This document shows, one piece after another, positions 36,816-45,073 of a stretch of 64,000 nucleotides of DNA. The stretch spans positions 186,001 through 250,000 of the forward strand of contig NZ_FOQM01000001.1 in NCBI RefSeq assembly GCF_900113735.1, written 5' to 3'. Within the stretch, counting starts at the first letter, position 1, and each line of letters starts with the position of its first letter. This stretch comes from Bradyrhizobium sp. Gha. GTDB taxonomy: Bacteria > Pseudomonadota > Alphaproteobacteria > Rhizobiales > Xanthobacteraceae. The notes below the pieces were generated by a model that made no database searches, was not told the origin of the DNA, and worked only from the letters and a program-made list of their open reading frames with translations. The position numbers and the translations under genes were made by a program.

Positions 36816-37868
36816 TCAACGACCCAATCCCTCGCGGCGACGAACGAGAGATTGAAGAACCGCGGCCACGACGATGATCGCGCCGGTCGCGAGCAGCTGC
36901 AGCGCCGCATTGATGTTGTTGAGCTGAAGGATGTTGGCCAATGCACCGAGCATGATCGCGCCTGCGATCGTTCCGATCATCGAGCCTGCGCCGCCGAACA
37001 GGCTGGTCCCGCCGATCACCACCGCCGCGATCGCGGTCAATTCATAGCCCGTGCCGTCATTGGCGCTGCCGAAATTGAACTGGCCGGCGTGAACGATGCC
37101 GGCGATGGCCGACACGAGACCCGTGATCGCGTAGACCGAAATCTTGACCAGTGTGACCGGCACGCCGGAGAGCCGAGCCGCCCGTTCGTTGCCGCCAACG
37201 GCGAAGACATAGCGGCCAAAGCGCGTGAAGTTCAGCACGAAGGTGGCCACGATGGCGACGACGAGAAACACCAGCGTCGCGACCGGAACCGTGTTGTCGA
37301 ACAGGCGATCGCCCAGCACCGAGAAAATCGGCGGCGCAAGACCCGGACCATTGCCGTAGGAAATGTTGATGTACTGATTGTTCGAGATCACCAGCGCCAG
37401 GCCGCGTGCGACCTGGAGGCCCGCCAGTGTCACGATGAAAGCCTCGAGGCGGAATCGGGTCGAGATCGCACCTTGCATGCAACCGAACAGGGCGCCGCAG
37501 ATCATGACGAACAGCACCGTCGGAACAAGACCCCAGCCCCAGGTCGTCATGATCGTGGCGGTGAGCACACTGCACAGGCTGAGCAGCGCGCCGACCGACA
37601 GATCGATCCCCGCGGTGATGATGACGAAGGTCATGCCGACCGCAATGATGCCCGTCTCGGAAATCGCCCGGACGATGTTCGCGATGTTGTCCGGGGCCAG
37701 AAACAGCACCGAGCCGTGCCGTCGCGGCGAGAAGATGACGCCGCCGATCGCAACGAGGATCAGGCCGATGACGCTCTGAAAGCGCACCGCGATGGCGAAG
37801 AAATCGAGACGGCGTGCCGGTGTCGACTGCGCTGGCGCGGACTTCACGAGTGTAGCGGCGTCATTCAT
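36816..37868 (-). CDS. Sugar ABC transporter permease, RbsC type
   Basis: 350 residues. Hydrophobic with the RbsC family blocks: GMTFVIITAGIDLSVGALLS, LALVISNNQYINIS, NERAARLSGVPVTLVKISVY and AVVIGGTSLFGGAGSMIGTI. ATG 37868 has AGGA nine bases upstream and overlaps the ATPase stop by eight bases; ATG 37883 is an alternative. It forms the membrane channel with the ATPase encoded upstream. Confidence 0.92.
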   Translation of the reverse strand: MNDAATLVKSAPAQSTPARRLDFFAIAVRFQSVIGLILVAIGGVIFSPRRHGSVLFLAPDNIANIVRAISETGIIAVGMTFVIITAGIDLSVGALLSLCSVLTATIMTTWGWGLVPTVLFVMICGALFGCMQGAISTRFRLEAFIVTLAGLQVARGLALVISNNQYINISYGNGPGLAPPIFSVLGDRLFDNTVPVATLVFLVVAIVATFVLNFTRFGRYVFAVGGNERAARLSGVPVTLVKISVYAITGLVSAIAGIVHAGQFNFGSANDGTGYELTAIAAVVIGGTSLFGGAGSMIGTIAGAIMLGALANILQLNNINAALQLLATGAIIVVAAVLQSLVRRREGLGR

Positions 37869-39399
37869 CGCTGTCGTCCTCATTGGATTCGGCTACCGCG
37901 AGGATGTCGTCCTCCGCGGCGCCGGCGGGAAACTCGGCAACAGTGCGCCCGCCCCTCAGCACGACGATGCGGTCGCACAGGCCGATCAGTTCGGGCATTT
38001 CGCTGGAGGCGACGAGAATGCCGACGCCTTCCGCGGCGAGTTCGCGAATCCGCGCGTAGATTTCGCCCTTCGCCCCGACATCCACGCCGCGCGTCGGCTC
38101 GTCGAGCAGAAGCAGGCGCGGCTCCCCGAGCACCTCCTTGGCAAGTGCGACCTTTTGCTGGTTGCCTCCGGAGAGGGCGCCGACCGCGAGCTCCGGCCGC
38201 GGCGGACGTACGTCGAATGCCTTGATCGCCTGGCCGGCGAGCCTCGCCTGTCGCGCCTGCGACATCAGAAAGAACGGCGACACGCGCCGCAGCACCGAGG
38301 CGACGAGATTTCGTTCGACGCTGTCGCGCAGCATCAAGCCGGCGCCGCGGCGATCGTCGCTGACGAAGGCAACTCCGGCGCGGCGAGCATCCGAAATCGA
38401 GGTCAGTCTGGCCGGCCGCTCCTCGACCTCGACGCGACCCGACCAGGCGCCGGGGCCGCCCGCGCCATAGAGCGCAGAGAGCAGCTCGGTCCTTCCCGCT
38501 CCCATGATGCTGGCGAGGCCGACGACCTCGCCGGCGCGCACCTCGAGCGAGACCTTGCGGGGCGCACGCCAACCAGCCCTGGGCCGGCGCGGGCGATAGG
38601 CGGCGTGCTCAAGATGCAGAACGCGGCCGCCGAATGTGCCGCTGCGGCGCGGATAGAGCTCCGCGAGGGGCCGTCCGACCAATAACGCCACCAGATCGGA
38701 TTGCGGCGCGGTCGGCGGCGCGGTCCCCGCGATCCTGCCATCGCGCAAGACCGTCACGCGGTCGGCGACGCGCGGGACCTCTTCGAGCCGATGCGAGATG
38801 TAGACGATGCCGACACCGCGCCTTGCGATGTCGCGCATCACATGAAACAGCCGCTGCACCTCCGCGGCGGTCAACGCGGCCGTCGGCTCGTCCATCACGA
38901 GAATTCGCGACGCGTAGGTCAGGGCCTTGGCGATCGCGACGATCTGCCGCCTGCCGACCGACAACTCACCGACCGGCTGATCGACATCCACATCGAAGCC
39001 GATCTCGTCGAGCCTGGCCCGCGCCGCGCGGCGCATCGCGCGGCCATCGAGCACGCCGGCCCGCGTCAACTCCCGGCCGAGGAAGAGATTGGCGGTCACA
39101 TCGAGGCTTGGGACGAGATCGAGTTCCTGAAAGATCGTCGCGACGCCCGCGGCCTGCGCGGAGCGTGGATCGGTGAAGCGGACGGAGGTCCCGTCGACGC
39201 GGATCTCGCCGTGGTCCGGCGCGATCACGCCGGAGAGAACATTCATCAGGGTCGACTTGCCGGCGCCGTTCTCGCCAAGCAGCGCGTGGATTTCCCCTCT
39301 CGCGAGATCGAAATCGACGCCGCGCAAGGCCTGCGCGCCGCCAAAGCTCTTGATGATGCCACGCATGGCGAGCAGCGGGGCGCGAGAGCCCGTGTTCAT
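37861..39399 (-). CDS. Sugar ABC transporter ATPase, RbsA type (two nucleotide-binding domains)
   Basis: 512 residues with two ATPase modules. Module 1: Walker A LLGENGAGKSTLMNVL, signature LSVGRRQIVAIAKAL, Walker B ILVMDEPTAALT. Module 2: degenerate Walker A (IMGAGRTELLSALY), signature LSGGNQQKVALAKEV, Walker B LLLLDEPTRGVDVGAK. A degenerate second Walker A is normal for RbsA/MglA proteins. GGGAGG precedes ATG 39399, which overlaps the regulator's stop by four bases. Confidence 0.93.
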   Translation of the reverse strand: MNTGSRAPLLAMRGIIKSFGGAQALRGVDFDLARGEIHALLGENGAGKSTLMNVLSGVIAPDHGEIRVDGTSVRFTDPRSAQAAGVATIFQELDLVPSLDVTANLFLGRELTRAGVLDGRAMRRAARARLDEIGFDVDVDQPVGELSVGRRQIVAIAKALTYASRILVMDEPTAALTAAEVQRLFHVMRDIARRGVGIVYISHRLEEVPRVADRVTVLRDGRIAGTAPPTAPQSDLVALLVGRPLAELYPRRSGTFGGRVLHLEHAAYRPRRPRAGWRAPRKVSLEVRAGEVVGLASIMGAGRTELLSALYGAGGPGAWSGRVEVEERPARLTSISDARRAGVAFVSDDRRGAGLMLRDSVERNLVASVLRRVSPFFLMSQARQARLAGQAIKAFDVRPPRPELAVGALSGGNQQKVALAKEVLGEPRLLLLDEPTRGVDVGAKGEIYARIRELAAEGVGILVASSEMPELIGLCDRIVVLRGGRTVAEFPAGAAEDDILAVAESNEDDSDE

Positions 39400-40388
39400 T
39401 TCGGCCTCCCGCAGGATTCGCGCTCGATGATAACAGCGTCGAGTTGAATGGACCGCCGCGCCCCCTGGGGCGCGGCAATCCGCTCCATGAGCAGGAAGGC
39501 GGCGCGCCGGCCGATCTCGGCGCAGGGCTGCGCGACCAGGGTCAGGCGCGGCTCGAAGCAATCGGCCCATTCGAAATCGTCGAAGCCAACGATCGAGATA
39601 TCTTTCGGCACCCGCAATCCGCGCCTGTGGATCGCCTTCATGATGCCGATCGTCGCGAGATTGTTGCCGCCGACCAATGCGGTCGGGGGCTCGTCGAGGT
39701 CGAGCAGTCGCTCCGCGGCCTGCATCGCGCTGTCCGTTGTCGCACTGCCGGTGACGAGAAGGCGTTCGTCGATCACGTCGGCGAGGCCCTCGCGATAGCC
39801 GGCGATGCGCTCGAGCGTGGTCGCGAATCCGGGATTGCCGCCGACATAGCCGATACGGCGATGACCGAGCGCGGCGACGCGTTCGACGAGATTGCGCATC
39901 GCCTCGCGGTTGTTGATGCCGACTTGATCGAAGGCGGGATCGGGCATGCGATCCACCAGCACACAGGGCAAGCCGACGTCGCGCAGATAGGCGAGCGCGC
40001 GACGCCCGGGATCGGGGCTGGGCGCGAGAATAATGCCGTCGACGCGCCGCTGATGCAGCGCCATCACGACGTCGAGCTCACGGTCGGGGTCATCCTCGGT
40101 GTCGGACAGAAACATCATCATGCCGAGGCGCGCGCATTCGGCCTCGATCGAACAGATGATGTCGCTGAAATAGGGATTGGAAATCGAGGAGATGGCGATG
40201 CCGACTGAGCGGGTGGAAGCGGCCTTCAGGCTCCGCGCCATCATGTTGGGACGGTAGCTCAAGGAGGCGATCGCCATTTCCACGGCGCGCGCAGTATCCG
40301 GCGCAACGCGCCGCGTGCCGTTCACGACATGCGAGACGGTGGAGACCGAAACACCCGCCTTGCGCGCGACATCCGCGATGGTCGCCAC
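39396..40388 (-). CDS. LacI-family repressor of the sugar ABC operon
   Basis: 330 residues. The N-terminal helix-turn-helix is textbook LacI (MATIADVARKAGVSVSTVSH, VVNGTRRVAPDTARAVE), with hinge SYRPNMMARSLKAAST, then a periplasmic-binding-like sugar domain (GIAISSISNPYFSDIICSIE, IGYVGGNPGFATTLERIAG, ISIVGFDDFEWADCFEP). First gene of the operon, so it probably represses its own transport genes until the sugar binds. Confidence 0.92.
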   Translation of the reverse strand: MATIADVARKAGVSVSTVSHVVNGTRRVAPDTARAVEMAIASLSYRPNMMARSLKAASTRSVGIAISSISNPYFSDIICSIEAECARLGMMMFLSDTEDDPDRELDVVMALHQRRVDGIILAPSPDPGRRALAYLRDVGLPCVLVDRMPDPAFDQVGINNREAMRNLVERVAALGHRRIGYVGGNPGFATTLERIAGYREGLADVIDERLLVTGSATTDSAMQAAERLLDLDEPPTALVGGNNLATIGIMKAIHRRGLRVPKDISIVGFDDFEWADCFEPRLTLVAQPCAEIGRRAAFLLMERIAAPQGARRSIQLDAVIIERESCGRPK

Positions 40389-40445
40389 GTCCCCCCCCGT
40401 GCCTGGATATTGTTGGGCAATCCAAGTTTTGCAGGACTATGGCAC

Positions 40446-40461
40446 GCGAAAACGTTTGCGC
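40446..40461. promoter_or_regulatory. Candidate LacI-type operator
   Basis: GCGAAAACGTTTGCGC is a 16-bp near-perfect palindrome with the central ACGT-like core of LacI/GalR operators, 58 bases upstream of the repressor start. The wider gap 40389-40686 holds nothing else that I can support. Confidence 0.65.
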
Positions 40462-40686
40462 AATCGTTTTTCTACCTTTTATGCAAGTTTTTCACGCGAT
40501 CATGGCTCCCGCGGAGCTGAGCTGGAACTTGGGGGCGACAGGGGTTTTCGTGACGGCCGGGTCTCTCGCCGTTGCTTCGGGAAGTCATTGCAGCTGTTTT
40601 TGGCAGCTGTTTTTGGGTCGTTTGACGCTCAACCTCTTTCAACCTCGGCGCCTCCGGCCAACACACTCGCGGTATCGCTTGCAGCG

Positions 40687-41352
40687 CTACTCATCACGGG
40701 AATGAAGGACCTCGAAGGTCCCGGGGGCAATACTGCAGGCCGGATGACACCGTGTCTTCCGACGCTCCAACACTTCGCGGATCAAAGGCAGACGATCATT
40801 GCCAAAATACATATCGGTTCTGTCGATGAACACTGTGGGCGATCCGAAGCCGCCGCGTGCGATTACCTCCTCCGTGTTGAGCCTGAGCTGATTTTTGACC
40901 GCCTCTTCGTTGATGCTTCGGAAAAATTCCGCAGGATCGATGCTCACCTTCTTGCAGATGTCCGTCAGCACGGAATCCTGTGAGATGTCCTTGTCCTCAC
41001 CCCAATAGGCTTCGAACACGGCAGTTGCGAACGCGACCATCCCGTCGCTGCCGAGCCAGACGCACCCGCGCATTGCTCTTACGCTGTTCACTGGAAAGAC
41101 CGTCGGTGGCATCTTGATCACAAGACCGGCCGAGCGAGCCCAATCGGCGAGATCTTTCAGCATGTACTGCGCTTTCGGCGCGATCGGATTTTCGCGCGAG
41201 GCATAAACGCCCGGATTGACCGTATTGAAAATGCCGCCAGCCAGCACGGGCCGCCACGAAAGCGACTCGCCAAACTCCTTCGCCAATTTTTGAATGTTGT
41301 GGAAGGCGAGATAGGTCCACGGACTTGAGCAGTCGAAGAAAAACTCGATCAT
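40687..41352 (-). CDS. DsbA-fold 2-hydroxychromene-2-carboxylate isomerase-like protein
   Basis: 221 residues of the DsbA/kappa-GST fold: FFFDCSSPWTYLAFHNIQKL with the glutathione-binding Ser, SLSWRPVLAGGIFN, PTVFPVNSVRAMRGCVWLG, and IARGGFGSPTVFIDRTDMYF with the cis-Pro loop. The family includes NahD isomerases of naphthalene breakdown and kappa glutathione transferases. It appears to be the last gene of the amide operon (84 bases after the GST gene). Its role there is unknown; it may hint at an aromatic part in the substrate. Confidence 0.8.
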   Translation of the reverse strand: MIEFFFDCSSPWTYLAFHNIQKLAKEFGESLSWRPVLAGGIFNTVNPGVYASRENPIAPKAQYMLKDLADWARSAGLVIKMPPTVFPVNSVRAMRGCVWLGSDGMVAFATAVFEAYWGEDKDISQDSVLTDICKKVSIDPAEFFRSINEEAVKNQLRLNTEEVIARGGFGSPTVFIDRTDMYFGNDRLPLIREVLERRKTRCHPACSIAPGTFEVLHSRDE

Positions 41353-41436
41353 CGATCGTTACACTCACCACCTCTCGGGTGCGCCATTCTGCGAGCCGGC
41401 ATTCCGATTTTCACTCGCCAGAGGGCTCCATGGCGT

Positions 41437-42131
41437 TCACTCCGTGACGAACCTGGATGCGCCGAACATGATTCGCCTTGCTTCGTCGGAAAACGGCTCT
41501 TTCACGAATTTGCCGACCGCAAGGCCGGCCTGCACTTGTGGCCGCTCGCGAACTTCCGCATACCAGCGCTTTACGTTCGGATAGTCGTCGAGTGTGAAGC
41601 CTTGCGCCTTATGGGTCATCGTCCAGGGGAAGCAGGCCATGTCGGCTATCGTGTATTCGTCGCCAGCAACAAAGCGCCCGGTCTTGCCCAATTGATTATC
41701 AAGCACACCATAAAGTCGCGTTGCCTCACGCTGATAACGGTCGATCGCATACGGGATCTTCTCCGGCGCATAGAGACGGAAATGACCGTGCTGACCAAGC
41801 ATTGGTCCAAGACCGCCCATCTGCCACATCACCCATTGGACAACCCGGGTACGGCCGCGCACATCCACTGGCAGAAAGCGTCCCGTCTTCTCGGCCAGGT
41901 AGATCAGAATAGCACCGGTCTCGAACACAGGGAGAGGCTCGCCACAGTCGGCCGGCGCGCGATCAACGATCGCCGGAATACGGTTGTTCGGCTAATGGCC
42001 AGAAACTCGGGCTTGAACTGCTCACCCGCGCGAATATCGATCGGAACGACGGTATACGGCAGCCCCAGTTCCTCGAGCAGGATCGATATCTTCCAGCCGT
42101 TTGGGGTCGGCGCGTAGTGCAAGTCAATCAT
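41437..42131 (-). pseudogene. Glutathione S-transferase (Nu/YfcG-like) with one-base frameshift
   Basis: From ATG 42131 one frame reads [20 protein letters not shown] and ends LAIS; around 41990 the text shifts to [20 protein letters not shown], then [20 protein letters not shown] and the helical C-terminal domain to 41437. Adding one C (GCC-GAAC to GCCC-GAAC) restores a 231-residue GST with the usual SPNNRIPAI motif. The loss lies in a C run, so a sequencing or assembly error is as likely as a real mutation. It sits between the amidase-like and isomerase-like genes. Confidence 0.75.
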
Positions 42132-42229
42132 TCCGGACCTTCCTCGAAATCACAATCGACCCAATTGCGCGCGAGCTTGACATCTCTGGACTACGGGCTC
42201 GACACCTCGTCACGTGAGCTGGATGTTGC

Positions 42230-44572
42230 TTAGGGACCAACCGGTTCAAGTCTTCCTGTATTCTCCCTGGGTCTGTTCGACGAACCGGGCAGCGGACCCG
42301 GTCTGACGAACGCGTCCACCACGTTGCTCAGGAGCCGCGAGACATTGTTCTCGAATCCGTGGATAGGCAGAGCACTCCCGAATGCGATGGATCCGGTTGC
42401 AAATACGGCACCGTTGTTGGGTGCCTCGAAGTACACCATATCGGCCCGCAGGATGTAGTTGTGCGTCCCGCTGAATCCCTGGTGGGCGTGGGCTCCCTCC
42501 TCGTCGTGGGCGATGTAGTTGTCGGGGTGCCCCCCCGAGGATGCGATGATCTTGGTGTTGGGCGGCGTGCCGAACCCCAGCTTGTAGCAGTCGATCTCGA
42601 TGCCCGCCGCGCCGCCGTTGCCTAGGCCGAAATCACCGATGGTCTCGCCTTCGATCCCCTCGGTTATCCAGGCCAGCGCGGGATCATAGCTGTCAGGCAT
42701 CCGCCGGTAGGGCTGGCTATGGGCGAAGCCCTCGCCCGCAAACGTATTACCGACCAGTTTCTGCCCCCAGCGCTGGAAGCCGGTCCAGATACCGCCCATC
42801 TGTCCCGTCGTGGCGAGGTAGTACTCGCCCGACCGCGCCGCCCAGGCAATCCAGTGTCCACCTGTCTTGCGGCACTCCATGATCCACGGTTCGTCCTCGC
42901 GAAACGCCACGTTGCAGCAGAAGCTGTTCGCGCCCATGCAGATGAAGCGCCCACCGCCGGCGATGTAATCCTCGTGGGCGTCGAGCATGCGCTCGGAATG
43001 ATATTCCGGATGCGTGGAATTCAAGATGCACGCATAGGGCGCCATCGCGGCGACACCCTCCAGATGTACATCTTCGTCAGTCAGTACGTCGTAGTCGTAC
43101 CCCTTGTGCTCGAGCCATGCCAGGATCGAGAGATCTGCCGGAAAATTCCACGGCAAGTCGAAGGCGGCGATCCGGTATTTGGGGCGCATGTTCACCATCG
43201 GACGACGGTAGCTCGTGTAGCAGACGCCGGCGCCATCCGCATGCGTGTCGTAGCACCCCGCACCGAATTCCGGATTTTCGTAGATTTCGATATCGACCTC
43301 GGAGATCGTCGGCGGCTGGCCCGCCATTGGCTGCACGATCTGCCCGTCTGTTGCGAAGCGCTCGTTGGCATAGGCCAGATAGGTCGCGGTGGAAAACAGC
43401 AGAGCAATTCGCGCTGTAGGCATGCGGGGCCGAACGAAAAACACGATGTACTCTTCGGCCAGGCCCGCGCCGTCGCCGCCGCGTACTCTCATCGCGTAGG
43501 CTCCGCTGCGCAACGTTTCGGGCAGCTCGAGCGTCTTTGTGGCTTTCCAATTGCTGTCGATCATCGCGTCGGCATGGAACTCGATGCCGCCGTATTGATC
43601 TGGGGCGAGCCGGAAGCAGTCGTTGCGGCCGTTCCAGTTGTAGCCGGTCTGTGCACGCACCGGCCTGTTGTAGCCCCTCGCATCGAGTCGGTTTGGTCCA
43701 ATGTCGACTACAAGATCGCCGATTCCACGATCTGTATACCCCTTCGTCGTATCCCAATATGCGACCATGCCGTCCGACGGCGGCTTCCCGCCGGCGCGGA
43801 TCGCATCGAGTTCGGCGCGAGCCAAAGCGCGATCGAACACACCGCAACGATCGACCTTCCCGCAATAGAGCTGCGACACGAAGTGACCACGCAGCGCGTG
43901 CCAGTCGCGCGAGCCCGCCACAAGGAACGGCGTATCGGGCAGGTTGTTCTGCCTGAATCGAAACATCTCCGACACATGGGAGCGGTATTCGACCGGCGCG
44001 ACCTTGCCGAGCAGGCTGTTGTAGCGGTTCACGACGCCTTCCTGGTGCAGCGTGGCGCGGCCGCTTCGCGCATCGAAAGTGGCCGCGACGAAATACCAAG
44101 CCTGCTTCTGCAGCGGCAGCTCAGCCTGGAGGTAGTCGACCTCGTTTCCGCACCCGACCCAAAACTCCAGCCTGCCGCTTGGATTGATTCCCAGACCGTA
44201 GCCGTGATTCCTGTCGTTGTCCCAGCGGCCCAACAGGCATTGCCGATGCCCGACATCGGGCCATGTCGGCCAGATGAATGCACAGAGCGTGATGCTGCCG
44301 TCGAGCGCGAGCTTGCGATCGGGGTCGGTCACCTCGAGGAAGGAACCGACCTGCGTGAACTGCTTCTCGACCTGCCAGGTGCCGTTGGCGACGCAGTCGA
44401 TTTCTTCCTCGATGAATCCCGGACCATGCGGATGTTCGTCGCCATGGATCAGGCGCACGAGATGCGCTTCAGCGGTCGACGTACCATCGGCACTGACATG
44501 AAATTGTATGGTATCGCCCGGCTTCACCGAGATCTTGTCTGCGTAACCGAATATCTTGATCTGCGCCATGGT
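42230..44572 (-). CDS. N,N-dimethylformamidase-type large subunit, copy A
   Basis: 780 residues from ATG 44572. It follows the large subunit of dimethylformamidase (DmfA2, about 760 residues): N-terminal part with IKIFGYADKISVKPGDTIQF, a lectin-like domain about 85-270 (HGYGLGINPSGRLEFWVGCG), and a C-terminal amidohydrolase domain. The known enzyme has an iron site of two Tyr and one Glu (Y399, Y440, E521 as I recall). Here AY400-ANE, CY440-DTH and H520-P-E522 fit. The reaction is amide hydrolysis to an amine and formate or another acid; the actual substrate is unknown. It lies 56 bases after a small-subunit gene. Confidence 0.83.
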   Translation of the reverse strand, partial: TMAQIKIFGYADKISVKPGDTIQFHVSADGTSTAEAHLVRLIHGDEHPHGPGFIEEEIDCVANGTWQVEKQFTQVGSFLEVTDPDRKLALDGSITLCAFIWPTWPDVGHRQCLLGRWDNDRNHGYGLGINPSGRLEFWVGCGNEVDYLQAELPLQKQAWYFVAATFDARSGRATLHQEGVVNRYNSLLGKVAPVEYRSHVSEMFRFRQNNLPDTPFLVAGSRDWHALRGHFVSQLYCGKVDRCGVFDRALARAELDAIRAGGKPPSDGMVAYWDTTKGYTDRGIGDLVVDIGPNRLDARGYNRPVRAQTGYNWNGRNDCFRLAPDQYGGIEFHADAMIDSNWKATKTLELPETLRSGAYAMRVRGGDGAGLAEEYIVFFVRPRMPTARIALLFSTATYLAYANERFATDGQIVQPMAGQPPTISEVDIEIYENPEFGAGCYDTHADGAGVCYTSYRRPMVNMRPKYRIAAFDLPWNFPADLSILAWLEHKGYDYDVLTDEDVHLEGVAAMAPYACILNSTHPEYHSERMLDAHEDYIAGGGRFICMGANSFCCNVAFREDEPWIMECRKTGGHWIAWAARSGEYYLATTGQMGGIWTGFQRWGQKLVGNTFAGEGFAHSQPYRRMPDSYDPALAWITEGIEGETIGDFGLGNGGAAGIEIDCYKLGFGTPPNTKIIASSGGHPDNYIAHDEEGAHAHQGFSGTHNYILRADMVYFEAPNNGAVFATGSIAFGSALPIHGFENNVSRLLSNVVDAFVRPGPLPGSSNRPRENTGRLEPVGP

Positions 44573-44628
44573 GCGGAGTTTCCCATCGAGAAGCCGGACA
44601 AGGTGCCCTGCCCGGCAGACGTGTTGCG

Positions 44629-44994
44629 CTAGGTTTCGAGAAGGTCGCGGATGCAACGCAGGAACAGGCCGTGACGAGCATCGTTCGCCGATGTGTAAAT
44701 GGCACCATCGACCAAACGCGGTGGGACTCCCCGACGTCCTGAGAGCCTGACGACCTGATAGCGCCGGAACGGCTCGATTGCTCTGACCGCATATCTTTGC
44801 TCGAGCGGGCGTTGACGAAAATAGATCAACAGTCGCTCGAGCTTCTCGCTGTGCTGTCCCAGCGCCGATTGCCGGTGCTCCTCGATGACCTCGGGGTTCA
44901 CCAGCGTCCGCAGATACTCGCGGCGGAAGCCGTCGAATCGATCCCGGACGATGATGTCGCGGTCCTCGGACCTGTCGTACTCGAGAGGCAGCAT
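44629..44994 (-). CDS. N,N-dimethylformamidase-type small subunit
   Basis: 121 residues from ATG 44994 (GGAGAGC upstream). It corresponds to the small subunit of dimethylformamidase (DmfA1, about 130 residues): LVNPEVIEEHRQSALGQHSE, KLERLLIYFRQRP, VVRLSGRRGVPPRLV, AIYTSANDARHGLFLRCIRD. It aligns without gaps over its whole length to the C-terminal 121 residues of the permease at 47456-49105, with about 64 identities by hand count. It should pair with the large subunit directly downstream. A longer frame to 45228 lacks likeness upstream of this ATG. Confidence 0.85.
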   Translation of the reverse strand: MLPLEYDRSEDRDIIVRDRFDGFRREYLRTLVNPEVIEEHRQSALGQHSEKLERLLIYFRQRPLEQRYAVRAIEPFRRYQVVRLSGRRGVPPRLVDGAIYTSANDARHGLFLRCIRDLLET

Positions 44995-45073
44995 TCTCAG
45001 CTCTCCACCTGCAAATGTTTGACGTGAACCACGGCCGCGGAACGTGCCGACGCGGCTCCCCCTGACGGATGCA

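Noticed and set aside
36501..38225. 574-residue open frame on the plus strand
   Set aside because: Antisense to the sugar ABC genes and very rich in His, Arg and Asp; a shadow.
42719..44632. 637-residue open frame on the plus strand
   Set aside because: Antisense to the amidase large subunit copy A; no motifs or start signals.
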